DNA from: Pokkaliibacter sp. MBI-7
Lineage (GTDB): Bacteria; Pseudomonadota; Gammaproteobacteria; Pseudomonadales; Balneatricaceae
Assembly (NCBI RefSeq): GCF_029846635.1
Contig: NZ_JARVTG010000002.1
Location: 1,095,501 to 1,159,500, forward strand
Length of the DNA: 64,000 nt
Direction: 5' to 3'
Below are positions 34,347 to 43,582 of this stretch, piece after piece; the first letter of the stretch is position 1, and every line of letters begins with the position of its first letter. The position numbers and the translations under genes are program-made. The notes beneath the pieces are model-generated. The model did no database searches, had not been told where the DNA came from, and was given only the letters and a program-made list of their open reading frames with translations.

Positions 34347-36578
34347 TTATCCAATTGATTGAAGTTCAAAACCCAATGACTGGGCAATGCTAACAAACTC
34401 AGGGAAGTAAGGAGTATCTCCCAAGCAATCCTCGATAATTACCGAATTACCTGTTCGCAATGCAGCAATTGCAAGCGCCATAGATGCAACAGAATTACCT
34501 TTGCCATCAAGCTCATGTCCCGCCAGTAAAACCTCAGAGCCAACGCCCTTAATCAGCAAACAGTCATCTTTCGACTCAATTTGAATACCTAGTTTTTGCA
34601 AACCATTGACAGTGATATTCAAGGCATCTACTTGAGCAACCCGGCTCCAGTCCAGAAGAACAGACTCACCCTCTGCAAAGCTCAGTGCAATCAATACTGC
34701 CGCCAGCTCTTCAATGGAACAGTGCATCTTCGATAACTCAACACGACATGGTTTGAGCCTTGAGTGGCGAACATACAGGCACGCACTAGGCTCGTCATTC
34801 GACTCGTGTTTAGCATGCTGCTCAATCAATCCACCCATACCGATCAACAGGTCGAGGAGACTTGTACGAGAAGGGTTAACCCCCACACCCTCCAGTCGAA
34901 GATCACTATCTCGTGTAATCAACGCTGCCACCATAAAATAGGCTGCAAGCGATATATCACCGGGGATGGCCACATGGCCAGGCAGCAATTGCCCCTTACC
35001 AGAGGAACAAACCACGTTGCCATCTGTTTGAATCGGCCACCCGAAAGCTGCCATCATTCTTTCTGTATGATCACGTGTTTTCACACGTTCAGTCAGCCTT
35101 GTCTCACCGTCGGCATACATCGATGCTAACAGCAGTGCTGACTTAACCTGCGCACTGGGAGTTTCAATCTGATGCGCAGCAGCCTGCAGCGTATCTGCAT
35201 CTATCCCAGAAATATTGATAGGAAGAAAGGCCTCTCTTTCCGCATCGATCTTCGCCCCCATCTGCTGCAAAGGCTGAATGATGGCGCTCAGATCACACTC
35301 CTCAAGCATCTCATTACCTGTCAGCTCTGAAGGGAACGACTGCGCAGCAAGCAGACCCGTCAGCAAGCGCAGAGAAGTTGAGGATCGTCCGAGATATAAC
35401 GCGCCAGGCGCCTGACGCAACCCGTATAAACCAACGCCATGAATGGTCACCAGTCCTTCTGCCGGCCCCTCAATGACCACACCCATGTCACGAAATGCCT
35501 GGAGAGTCGCCAGGGTATCCTCATCTTCGTGCATACCCGATACCACCGTCTGACCTTCAGACAATGCACCCAGGATCAATGCACGATGTGATATCGACTT
35601 ATCTCCCGGCATACTGATATGACCGATGCAACGGGATTTAGCGCCAATTTTGAACGCCTTTTTTGACAGTTTGTGCGCAGGGCTCGCATAGGCGGTGCCA
35701 GCCAGAATACGGGAGAAATGTTCTCGCGCCGCCTTAGCCCGCGTAAACACACCCATCATCGTTACACCATCACCCTGCTCTACCGCTGCGCGCAACTGGC
35801 TGAGCCCGTCAGTAAATCGATCCAGGACATCCAGCACAGCATCCCGGTTGGCCAGAAAGACGTCATGCCACATTGTCGGATCACTGGCTGCGATGCGAGT
35901 GAAGTCGCGAAAACCACCTGCAGCATATCGAAAAATATCCCGGTTCTCATGATCCTGCGCCAGGGTATCGACTAAAGAAAACGCCAACAAATGAGGGAGA
36001 TGACTGGTCGCTGCCAGCACCTCATCATGATGATCGACATCCATTGTCAATACCTCAGCACCTGTAGCGCGCCACATAGAAGAAATAATATCGACGGCTG
36101 CTGCAGAGGACTCAGGCAATGGGGTCAGGATTATTTTGTGTCTCGCAAACAATTCCTGCCTGGCAGCAGCCATACCACTGTTTTCAGCACCTGCAATAGG
36201 ATGCCCAGGCACCCAGCCAGACAGCATGGGATCAAATATTCGACGAGAAGCCGTCACGACATTGCCTTTTGTCGAACCCACATCCGTCAGTAGGGTATTG
36301 GAGCGCAAGTATGGAGCAATTCGCTCAAGCACCCCCTCCATTGCTTTAACTGGCACAGATAAAACCACAATATCAGCTTCGGCAACGGCCCGCCCGAGAT
36401 CGGTCTCAATTCGATCAACAGCATCCAACGCCAAAGCCAGCTCGCAGTTCTCACTTTTCAGATCAAATCCGATCAGCTCACGGGCAAAGTCTGCCTTACG
36501 CAGTGCCAATGCCAGCGAGCCGCCGATCAGTCCGAGACCGACAATCAGAATTCGATCTGATTTAAAACCATCTATCAT
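34347..36578 (-). CDS. tyrA-aroA: Bifunctional prephenate dehydrogenase / EPSP synthase
   Basis: Fusion of TyrA (prephenate to 4-hydroxyphenylpyruvate, for tyrosine) and AroA (3-phosphoshikimate plus PEP to EPSP). About 743 residues. Residues 1-290 hold the NAD site ILIVGLGLIGGSLALAL, GAENSGMAAARQELFARH and the TyrA helical domain; from about 310, AroA begins with MPGDKSISHRALILGALSEG and GRSSTSLRLLTGLLA, with the R/K-rich VKTRDHTERMMAAFG. The same fusion is known in Pseudomonas and related genera. The ATG at 36578 overlaps the pheA stop (TGATG); an in-frame GTG one codon upstream exists. hisC, often between pheA and tyrA, is missing here. Confidence 0.95.
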   Translation of the reverse strand: MIDGFKSDRILIVGLGLIGGSLALALRKADFARELIGFDLKSENCELALALDAVDRIETDLGRAVAEADIVVLSVPVKAMEGVLERIAPYLRSNTLLTDVGSTKGNVVTASRRIFDPMLSGWVPGHPIAGAENSGMAAARQELFARHKIILTPLPESSAAAVDIISSMWRATGAEVLTMDVDHHDEVLAATSHLPHLLAFSLVDTLAQDHENRDIFRYAAGGFRDFTRIAASDPTMWHDVFLANRDAVLDVLDRFTDGLSQLRAAVEQGDGVTMMGVFTRAKAAREHFSRILAGTAYASPAHKLSKKAFKIGAKSRCIGHISMPGDKSISHRALILGALSEGQTVVSGMHEDEDTLATLQAFRDMGVVIEGPAEGLVTIHGVGLYGLRQAPGALYLGRSSTSLRLLTGLLAAQSFPSELTGNEMLEECDLSAIIQPLQQMGAKIDAEREAFLPINISGIDADTLQAAAHQIETPSAQVKSALLLASMYADGETRLTERVKTRDHTERMMAAFGWPIQTDGNVVCSSGKGQLLPGHVAIPGDISLAAYFMVAALITRDSDLRLEGVGVNPSRTSLLDLLIGMGGLIEQHAKHESNDEPSACLYVRHSRLKPCRVELSKMHCSIEELAAVLIALSFAEGESVLLDWSRVAQVDALNITVNGLQKLGIQIESKDDCLLIKGVGSEVLLAGHELDGKGNSVASMALAIAALRTGNSVIIEDCLGDTPYFPEFVSIAQSLGFELQSIG

Positions 36579-37684
36579 CACAGTACTGCCTGCGGATAAG
36601 AGCCAAGCACCTTAAGTTCAACAACCTTACTCGATACTTCACTCAGAGCCTGATTTACAGGCTCTTCATCCTGATGACCTGCAAGGTCGATATAGAATAC
36701 ATAACCCCAGGCACCCGCATTGGCAGGACGAGTTTCGATACGAGTTAAGTCCACACCAGCACGATGGAACGGCTCAAGAATGTGATACAACGCACCCGGC
36801 TGGTTGCGTGCATTCACCAGAATAGAGGTCTTGTCACGCTGGCTACTGCCAACAGATTCATGGCCGATGATCAGGAAGCGCGTACTGTTATCTGGATGAT
36901 CTTCGATATTGTTGAAGGCATGCTCCAGACCATAAAGCTTGGCCGCCATTTCACCTGCGATGGCAGCAACATGCTCGCCTTCGGCAGCCGCTCTGCGTGC
37001 CGCTTCTGCATTGGAACTGACCGCAATACGCTCAACATTGGGAAAACGTGAATCCAGCCACAGACGGCACTGGGCCAACGATTGTTGGTGTGAGTAGATC
37101 CGCGTAATGCGTGACGGCTCGGTATCTGGCTTCACCAGCAAATGCTGATGAATACGCAGCTCCACTTCTCCGCTGATCTTTAGCTCGGAGCTGCGGAAAT
37201 TATCCAGAGTATGATGCACGACGCCTTCTGTGGAGTTTTCGATCGGCACTACACCGTACTTGACGGCCTTGGCTTCCACTTCACGGAAAACATCATCAAT
37301 GGTAGGCATCGGTACACACACTGCTGAGTGCCCAAAATGCTTCAATGCAGCCTGCTGGGTAAATGTCCCTTCAGGGCCGAGGAAAGCGACCCGCGTAGGC
37401 TTTTCCAGCGCCAGGCAGGCAGACATGATCTCCCTGAACAGACGGGCAACTTCTTCACTATCAAGTGGCCCCTTGTTGCGCTCCATGACTTTGCGCAAAA
37501 CCTGGGCCTCACGCTCAGGACGATAAAACACAGGCTCTTCGGTCACATCAGTACGATGGGCCATTTTTACCTCAGCTACTCGCTGAGCACACTGGGCACG
37601 CTGGTTGATCAGCTCGTGAATATGGCGATCGATCTCATCAATCTCATCACGCAACTTTGCCAGCTGCTCTTGCTCAGTGGCCAT
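36578..37684 (-). CDS. pheA: Bifunctional chorismate mutase / prephenate dehydratase
   Basis: P-protein for phenylalanine synthesis. 368 residues. Chorismate mutase (residues 5-90, AroQ type: LRDEIDEIDRHIHELINQRA), prephenate dehydratase (95-270: VAFLGPEGTFTQQAALKHFG, PIENSTEGVVHHTLDNF), and an ACT regulatory domain (KTSILVNARNQPGALYHILE, LTRIETRPA) that normally binds phenylalanine for feedback control. GGGAGAG precedes the ATG. Stop and next start overlap as TGATG with tyrA-aroA. No leader peptide with phenylalanine codons is seen before it; it is fed from serC. Confidence 0.96.
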   Translation of the reverse strand: MATEQEQLAKLRDEIDEIDRHIHELINQRAQCAQRVAEVKMAHRTDVTEEPVFYRPEREAQVLRKVMERNKGPLDSEEVARLFREIMSACLALEKPTRVAFLGPEGTFTQQAALKHFGHSAVCVPMPTIDDVFREVEAKAVKYGVVPIENSTEGVVHHTLDNFRSSELKISGEVELRIHQHLLVKPDTEPSRITRIYSHQQSLAQCRLWLDSRFPNVERIAVSSNAEAARRAAAEGEHVAAIAGEMAAKLYGLEHAFNNIEDHPDNSTRFLIIGHESVGSSQRDKTSILVNARNQPGALYHILEPFHRAGVDLTRIETRPANAGAWGYVFYIDLAGHQDEEPVNQALSEVSSKVVELKVLGSYPQAVL

Positions 37685-37737
37685 GGTTCTCTCCCGTTAC
37701 AGAATACGTGGAATTATCGAGACATTATCCCGAAAGG

Positions 37738-37757
37738 AGGGAGGCACTCGCCTCCCT
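37738..37757 (-). terminator. Hairpin in the serC-pheA gap
   Basis: Perfect 8-bp stem AGGGAGGC / GCCTCCCT with ACTC loop, 8 bases after the serC stop. No T run follows, so it may reduce rather than stop read-through into pheA. Confidence 0.45.
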
Positions 37758-37765
37758 ATACAGCA

Positions 37766-38857
37766 TCAGACTGGGTAATACTTTTTCTCGAAGGCATGCA
37801 TAAAGTCGATCAGCGCATCGACAGCAGCTTCGGGCACGGCGTTATAGATGCTTGCACGCATGCCGCCCACTGAGCGGTGACCTTTGAGATTGAGCAGACC
37901 TGCTGCATCGGCTTCTTTGAGAAACGCCTTCTCCAGACCAGCATCAGCCAGAGTGAAAGGCACATTCATCCAGGACCGGTTAGCGACGGCAATAGGATTT
38001 GCATACAGTCGGCTTTCGTCGATAGCCGCGTACAACTTGCTTGCTTTACGCGCGTTGACTTCGCCTATGGCCGTAACGCCTCCCTGACGCTTCAGCCATT
38101 GGAACACCAGTCCAGACAGATACCAGGCAAAAGTCGGAGGTGTGTTATACATGGAGTCATTTTCCGCTGCGACGCGATAACTCATCATGGTCGGAATACT
38201 GGATACCTCGCGATCCAGCAGCGATTCCTTGATGATTACCAGGCACAGACCGGCAGGGCCAATATTTTTCTGGGCACCGGCATAAATCATGTCGTACTGA
38301 GCAACATCAATGGGACGAGACAGAATAGTCGAGGACATGTCGCAAACCAGCGGCACGCCATTTTCCGTCACAGGTACGTAGTCAAACTCCAATCCACCGA
38401 TAGTTTCATTGCTGCAATAGTGCACATAGGCCGCATCTTTATTGAATTTCAACTCCTGCTGCTGAGGAACGCGGTGGTAGTGCTGATCAGCCGTGTTGGC
38501 AATCACATCAATCTTGGCATAGCGGGCAGCTTCTTTTACAGCCTTGTTGGACCAGATACCGGTATCAATATAGTCAGCAGAAGAGTGAGAGCCCAGCAGG
38601 TTCAGTGGCACTGAACTGAACTGTAAATTCGCCCCACCTTGCAGAAACAGCACTTTATAGCCATGAGGTACCGACAGCAGTTCACGAAGCAGCGACTCTG
38701 CTTCCTGAGCGATACCCACAAACTCGTCACTACGATGACTCATCTCCATGACAGACAGGCCCTTTCCATGCCAGTCCAGCATTTCCTCACGAGCCTGCAA
38801 CAATACTTCTTCCGGCAATGCAGCCGGTCCAGCGCAAAAGTTATACGCGCGCGTCAT
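37766..38857 (-). CDS. serC: Phosphoserine aminotransferase
   Basis: PLP aminotransferase for serine and vitamin B6 synthesis (3-phosphohydroxypyruvate to phosphoserine). 363 residues, N-terminus RAYNFCAGPAALPEEVLLQA, EMSHRSDEF, and the PLP lysine in YDMIYAGAQKNIGPAGLCLV. The ATG at 38857 follows a weak GGGGA; the frame extends to 38896 without support. C-terminal GHRSVGGMRASIYNAVP completes the active site. Upstream of pheA in the standard order, after gyrA. Confidence 0.96.
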   Translation of the reverse strand: MTRAYNFCAGPAALPEEVLLQAREEMLDWHGKGLSVMEMSHRSDEFVGIAQEAESLLRELLSVPHGYKVLFLQGGANLQFSSVPLNLLGSHSSADYIDTGIWSNKAVKEAARYAKIDVIANTADQHYHRVPQQQELKFNKDAAYVHYCSNETIGGLEFDYVPVTENGVPLVCDMSSTILSRPIDVAQYDMIYAGAQKNIGPAGLCLVIIKESLLDREVSSIPTMMSYRVAAENDSMYNTPPTFAWYLSGLVFQWLKRQGGVTAIGEVNARKASKLYAAIDESRLYANPIAVANRSWMNVPFTLADAGLEKAFLKEADAAGLLNLKGHRSVGGMRASIYNAVPEAAVDALIDFMHAFEKKYYPV

Positions 38858-39001
38858 GATATGGATATCCCCGAGATCTACTTGCTTCGTCTTCACTTAA
38901 GGCCAGGGGCAGGAGAATGCACAGTACCTACCCCAGGTTAGTATCCTGTGATGTTTACGATGTTCTGCCAGGTCAACCAGAAATCACAAACACCTAATAA
39001 G

Positions 39002-39029
39002 CAACAATGCGGCCTTAGCCGCATTGTTG
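39002..39029 (-). terminator. Terminator of gyrA
   Basis: Perfect 12-bp stem CAACAATGCGGC / GCCGCATTGTTG with a CTTA loop, seven bases after the gyrA stop. CTTATTAGGTGTTTG follows on the minus strand: moderately T-rich. Confidence 0.75.
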
Positions 39030-39035
39030 GTGGTA

Positions 39036-41642
39036 TTACTCTTCTTCGCCAGCTCCGTCTGTGGTATCAGCAGCATCTGTAGCCGTATCACCTTCCACAG
39101 CGTCTTCAATAGCTTCCGGCTCGTTGATTGGTGCTAGCCCAACCAGCTTTTCGTCTTCAGCCAGTCGAATCAAGGTCACCCCCTGAGTATTGCGCCCCAG
39201 GCAGGAGATTTCATCAACTCGGGTGCGGACCAACGTACCACGATCACTGATCAGCATGACCTCTTCCCCTGGCAGCACCTGGATAGCAGCAACCAACTCA
39301 CCATTACGCTCAGAAGTCTGGATGGCAATAACACCCTGACCACCGCGACCGTATACAGGGAACTCAGTCACCTCTGTGCGTTTGCCATAGCCGCGCGCAC
39401 TGGCTGTGAGAATAGACGCCTGATCATCCGGGATCACGAGACTTATCACTACGGCATCATCCTGCAGACGCATACCGCGAACACCTGTGGCAGTTCGTCC
39501 CATGGCGCGTACATCTTCTTCGCTGAAGCGAATTGCCTTGCCATGCGAGTTGAACAGCATCACGTCCTGTTTACCGTTGGTGATAGATGCACCTATCAGG
39601 GTGTCACCTTCATCAAGGCTCAGTGCTATCAGGCCAGTGGAGCGCTGACGCGCGAACTGATCCAGAGGAGTCTTCTTCACCGTTCCATTGCGAGTAGCCA
39701 TAAAGACATAGTGGTCTTCCAGGTACTCAGAAACAGGCAGAATGGTGGTAATACGCTCATCAGCATCCAGCGACAGCAGATTAACGATGGGGCGGCCACG
39801 TGCACCACGGCTTGCCTGTGGAATCTCGAACACACGTAACCAGTAGACCTTACCCTTATCGGAGAACAGCATGATGGTCGAGTGACTGTTAGCTACCAGC
39901 AAGTGTTCGATGAAGTCTTCATCTTTCACCGCTGTCGCAGCCTTACCGCGCCCACCACGACGCTGCGCCTGATAGTCAGAGACAGGCTGGGTCTTGGCAT
40001 AACCTGTATGAGAAATGGTGACAACCAGATCTTCTTCGGTGATCAGGTCTGCAATGGTCAGATCTTGCTGGCTTGACTGAATTTCAGTTCGACGAGCGTC
40101 GGCATACTGCTCACGAACAGCAACCAGCTCTTCCCGGATCACTTCCATCAAGCGCTCAGCACTGCCCAGAATTTTAAGCAGTTCGGCGATATTGACGATC
40201 AGCTCTTCGTATTCGTTGAGCAGTTTCTCATGCTCAAGACCCGTCAAACGGTGCAAACGCAAGTCCAGAATTGCCTGCGCCTGTACAGGCGACAGATAGT
40301 AATGACCATCGCGCAACCCCATCTCAGCGGGCAGATCATCAGGACGGCACGCATCCTCACCAGCACGCTCCAGCATCGACAGAACATTGCCCGGTTCCCA
40401 GGAACGGGCCAACAGGCGCTCTTTCGCTTCACTGGCGTTGGCTGACGTGCGGATCAGCTCAATGACAGGATCAATATTGGCCAGGGCAACGGCCAGACCT
40501 TCCAGAATATGACCACGCTCACGCGCCTTACGCAGTTCATACAATGTCCTGCGGGTCACTACTTCACGACGATGCCGGATAAAGGCTTCGAGCAGTTCTT
40601 TCAGGTTCAGGGTACGAGGCTGACCATCCACCAGGGCAACGATATTGATACCAAAGACGCTTTGCATCTGGGTATTGGCATACAGATTGTTCATCACTAC
40701 TTCAGGCATTTCGCCACGACGCAGCTCGATAACAATGCGCATACCTTCTTTGTTCGACTCATCACGCAGCTCGGTGATGCCTTCGACTTTCTTCTCCTTC
40801 ACCAGATCGGCGATTTTTTCAATCAGGCGGGCCTTGTTGACCTGGTAGGGAATTTCAGTAACGACGATGGCCTGCTTACCGCCACGATCCATGTCTTCAA
40901 CATGGTAGCGGGCACGCATATAAATACGGCCACGACCAGTGCGGTACGCTTCGATGATGCCGGCACGACCATTGATGATACCCGCGGTAGGGAAGTCTGG
41001 ACCGGGAATATACTCCATCAGCTGATCGACACCCATCTGGCTGTCATCGATCAGCGCCAAGCAGCCATCGACTACTTCACCCAGGTTATGCGGCGGAATG
41101 TTGGTCGCCATGCCCACAGCGATACCCGATGAACCATTGACCAGCAGGTTTGGCACCTTGGTGGGCAACACAACCGGAATCTGCTCGGTGCCATCGTAGT
41201 TGGGGATGTAGTCGACAGTTTCTTTTTCGAGGTCCGCCAACAGCTCATGGGCAATGCGAGCCATGCGGATTTCGGTATAACGCATCGCCGCCGCAGAGTC
41301 GCCATCGATGGAGCCGAAGTTACCCTGACCGTCCACCAGCATGTAGCGTAGTGAGAAGTCCTGCGCCATCCGGACGATGGTGTCATAGACCGCGCTGTCG
41401 CCATGAGGGTGATATTTACCGATGACGTCACCGACCACACGGGCCGATTTCTTGTAGGCTTTGTTCCAGTCGTTACCCAACTCGTGCATGGCAAACAGTA
41501 CACGCCGATGCACAGGCTTGAGCCCGTCCCTCACATCTGGCAGTGCACGGCCAACGATGACGCTCATCGCATAGTCCAGATAGGACTGCTTCAGCTCGTC
41601 TTCGATATTGACGTGCACAATCTCTTTGGCCAGCTCACCCAT
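39036..41642 (-). CDS. gyrA: DNA gyrase subunit A
   Basis: Breakage-reunion subunit of DNA gyrase; introduces negative supercoils with GyrB. 868 residues. The active-site tyrosine is in AAAMRYTEIRMARI near residue 122. The quinolone-resistance region reads HPHGDSAVYDTIVRMAQD, with serine and aspartate at the positions of E. coli Ser83 and Asp87, so it looks quinolone-sensitive. The C-terminal beta-pinwheel begins around residue 530 and contains the GyrA box QRRGGRGK (residues 560-568). An acidic tail (TATDAADTTDGAGEEE) ends it. Leader and promoter are annotated separately. Confidence 0.97.
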   Translation of the reverse strand: MGELAKEIVHVNIEDELKQSYLDYAMSVIVGRALPDVRDGLKPVHRRVLFAMHELGNDWNKAYKKSARVVGDVIGKYHPHGDSAVYDTIVRMAQDFSLRYMLVDGQGNFGSIDGDSAAAMRYTEIRMARIAHELLADLEKETVDYIPNYDGTEQIPVVLPTKVPNLLVNGSSGIAVGMATNIPPHNLGEVVDGCLALIDDSQMGVDQLMEYIPGPDFPTAGIINGRAGIIEAYRTGRGRIYMRARYHVEDMDRGGKQAIVVTEIPYQVNKARLIEKIADLVKEKKVEGITELRDESNKEGMRIVIELRRGEMPEVVMNNLYANTQMQSVFGINIVALVDGQPRTLNLKELLEAFIRHRREVVTRRTLYELRKARERGHILEGLAVALANIDPVIELIRTSANASEAKERLLARSWEPGNVLSMLERAGEDACRPDDLPAEMGLRDGHYYLSPVQAQAILDLRLHRLTGLEHEKLLNEYEELIVNIAELLKILGSAERLMEVIREELVAVREQYADARRTEIQSSQQDLTIADLITEEDLVVTISHTGYAKTQPVSDYQAQRRGGRGKAATAVKDEDFIEHLLVANSHSTIMLFSDKGKVYWLRVFEIPQASRGARGRPIVNLLSLDADERITTILPVSEYLEDHYVFMATRNGTVKKTPLDQFARQRSTGLIALSLDEGDTLIGASITNGKQDVMLFNSHGKAIRFSEEDVRAMGRTATGVRGMRLQDDAVVISLVIPDDQASILTASARGYGKRTEVTEFPVYGRGGQGVIAIQTSERNGELVAAIQVLPGEEVMLISDRGTLVRTRVDEISCLGRNTQGVTLIRLAEDEKLVGLAPINEPEAIEDAVEGDTATDAADTTDGAGEEE

Positions 41643-41677
41643 GGTTTTCTGCTTTCCTTTTTAAACAAGATTGCTAT

Positions 41678-41747
41678 CACCATTTCCGCCCTGTATCTCG
41701 ACTAAGAGAACAACAGTAGCTCGGTCAATATCAGACCGGAAATGGTG
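41678..41747 (-). promoter_or_regulatory. Structured gyrA 5' leader
   Basis: Arms CACCATTTCCG (41678-41688) and CGGAAATGGTG (41737-41747) are perfect 11-bp complements with a 48-base insert. An inner CGGTC/GACCG pair lies at 41722-41738. The outer stem would open about 12 bases from the predicted 5' end and close 35 bases before the gyrA ATG. Confidence 0.5.
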
Positions 41748-41765
41748 GCGTCGGCAAATTGCGCG

Positions 41766-41771
41766 AGTATA
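41766..41771 (-). promoter_or_regulatory. gyrA promoter (extended -10)
   Basis: On the minus strand TGGTATACT forms an extended -10 (TG-N-TATACT). There is no good -35 at 17 bases, which fits an extended -10 promoter. The start would be near 41759. Confidence 0.5.
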
Positions 41772-41955
41772 CCACAAAAGTCACTCAAGCCATTGATTCG
41801 TCTTCACTTAGCGGCTGAGCGTCTTTGACAGTGAAGTCACAGCCAGTATCATGACTGCAACATCCTTAGCCCTCTTATCTTGCTGCAGGCATGGTCAGTC
41901 GCAGAACGACTTCCACGTCACCTGCGCAGTAGTTAAATCACTTACAGGTACGACA

Positions 41956-42705
41956 ATGCGACACGACTCCGCGCACACCGGTCAGCCAAACAGCAGCAAC
42001 CACAGCAATGTTGACCAGGAAGAAGTGGCCAAGTTCGAAGCCCTCGCCTCCCGCTGGTGGGACAAGGAAAGTGAGTTCAAACCCCTGCATGACATTAACC
42101 CTCTGCGAGTCAATTACATCGACGAGCGCGTTGGCCTCGCAGGCAAGGTCGTGCTGGATGTCGGCTGTGGCGGTGGCATTCTAAGCGAATCCATGGCCGT
42201 CCGTGGTGCACAGGTGACAGGCATCGACATGGGCGAAGCTCCCCTTAACACGGCTCGTTTACATGCTTTGGAGTCAGGGGTGCAGGTCACCTACCATCAA
42301 ACGACTGCAGAAGATTTCGCAACCAGATACCCGGCACATTTTGACGTAGTGACCTGTCTGGAGATGCTGGAGCACGTTCCCGATCCAGGTTCGGTCATCA
42401 GAGCATGTGCAACGATGGTCAAACCAGGTGGCCATGTCGTATTTTCGACCCTCAATCGCAATCCCAAATCCTGGCTGTTCGCTATTGCCGGAGCGGAGTA
42501 CCTGCTCAACCTGGTACCCAGAGGCACACATGACTTCAGGAAGTTTATCCAGCCAGCAGAGTTAAGCCGTTGGGTCCGTCAGGCAGGTCTGGAGTCAAAA
42601 CACATGACAGGTATGACCTACAACCCGGTAACCAAAGCCTATCGTCTGGTCGACGGGGATGTAGACGTCAATTACATCATGCACTGCCAAAAGCCCCTTA
42701 TTTAA
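41956..42705 (+). CDS. ubiG: Ubiquinone biosynthesis O-methyltransferase
   Basis: SAM-dependent methyltransferase that adds both O-methyl groups in ubiquinone synthesis. About 249 residues. DQEEVAKFEALASRWWDKES is a family signature at the start, the SAM motif is LDVGCGGGILSESMAVRGAQ near residue 62, and FSTLNRNPKSWLFAIAGAEY and PRGTHDFRKFI are UbiG-specific. CAGGTACGACA sits before the ATG at 41956. In Pseudomonas ubiG is followed by mupP and yciK, as here. Confidence 0.96.
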   Translation: MRHDSAHTGQPNSSNHSNVDQEEVAKFEALASRWWDKESEFKPLHDINPLRVNYIDERVGLAGKVVLDVGCGGGILSESMAVRGAQVTGIDMGEAPLNTARLHALESGVQVTYHQTTAEDFATRYPAHFDVVTCLEMLEHVPDPGSVIRACATMVKPGGHVVFSTLNRNPKSWLFAIAGAEYLLNLVPRGTHDFRKFIQPAELSRWVRQAGLESKHMTGMTYNPVTKAYRLVDGDVDVNYIMHCQKPLI

Positions 42706-42762
42706 AAACTGAAATTTAAAAGCTGAAGCACTTCCTCAACACCGCCTGAATCGGGACTTATC

Positions 42763-43449
42763 ATGCTTGCTGACGCCATTGCCAAACCTTCTGCCTTGCT
42801 GTTTGATCTGGACGGCACGCTGCTGGATACGGCTCCTGACTTCCATGTTGTGGTCAACCGGTTGCTGGCTGAAGAAGGCCGCGCTGAACGTGACTACGCC
42901 TTTGTCAGAGCGCAGGTCTCCAATGGATCACAGGCATTGGTATGCAGTGCGTTCGACATCACTCCCGATGCAGCAGACTTCAGTCGACTGCGTGCACGTC
43001 TGCTGGATCTTTATCTGCAACACGTCAGTGTCTACACGTGCCTGTTTGATGGACTGGAGGACGTACTTGACCTTGCACGTGCAGCCAGTATTCCCTGGGG
43101 AATAGTGACCAACAAACCACGGCTTTACAGCGAAGCTTTACTTGCTCGTCAGCCAGATCTTCAGGATTGTGCGGTACTGGTTTGCCCTGACGACGTGAGT
43201 CGCCGCAAACCTCATCCCGAACCCTTGTACAAGGCCTGTGAAGCGCTGGCCATTGATCCCGCCACCGCAATCTATGTGGGAGACCACCTGCGGGATATTG
43301 AATCTGGCAAAGCTGCCGGCATGTTTACCATAGGTGTGGAATATGGCTATCTGGAGGAGACTAGCCCTGCCACTAGCTGGGGGGCTGATCTGGTGGTTGC
43401 CACAGGAACCGAGCTGGCGCGCTGGTGTAGGGATCAGCCCTGGACTTGA
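42763..43449 (+). CDS. mupP: N-acetylmuramic acid 6-phosphate phosphatase (HAD family)
   Basis: HAD phosphatase with DxD motif LLFDLDGTLLDTAPDFH, motif III in CPDDVSRRKPHPEPL and motif IV in YVGDHLRDIESGKAAGM, 228 residues. In Pseudomonas the gene between ubiG and yciK is mupP, which dephosphorylates MurNAc-6-phosphate in the anhydro-MurNAc recycling route that bypasses MurA and so bears on fosfomycin sensitivity. The order ubiG-mupP-yciK is retained. On sequence alone it could be a phosphoglycolate phosphatase (gph); context decides. Confidence 0.85.
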   Translation: MLADAIAKPSALLFDLDGTLLDTAPDFHVVVNRLLAEEGRAERDYAFVRAQVSNGSQALVCSAFDITPDAADFSRLRARLLDLYLQHVSVYTCLFDGLEDVLDLARAASIPWGIVTNKPRLYSEALLARQPDLQDCAVLVCPDDVSRRKPHPEPLYKACEALAIDPATAIYVGDHLRDIESGKAAGMFTIGVEYGYLEETSPATSWGADLVVATGTELARWCRDQPWT

Positions 43450-43582
43450 TTGACCACACCTCATTGCCTGCAAGCATGACTCGTGTAGAAAGAAGCGATA
43501 CTCATCAACTCTTCCTCTGCTGATCGTTAATACGCCCCTGAGGAATAGCCATCAGATCATAGGACGGATACAGGAAGATCAT

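Larger units (their letters stand above)
41643..41955. other. gyrA-ubiG divergent intergenic region
   Basis: 313 bases. The gyrA side holds an extended -10 (41766-41771) and a leader with a long inverted repeat (41678-41747). On the ubiG side I see no clear promoter; the ubiG frame is open upstream to 41851, but the ribosome binding site points to 41956. Confidence 0.6.

Noticed and set aside
42763..43449. Phosphoglycolate phosphatase (gph) as the call for the HAD gene after ubiG
   Set aside because: Sequence alone permits it, but the ubiG-HAD-yciK order matches the Pseudomonas mupP locus, so mupP is preferred.
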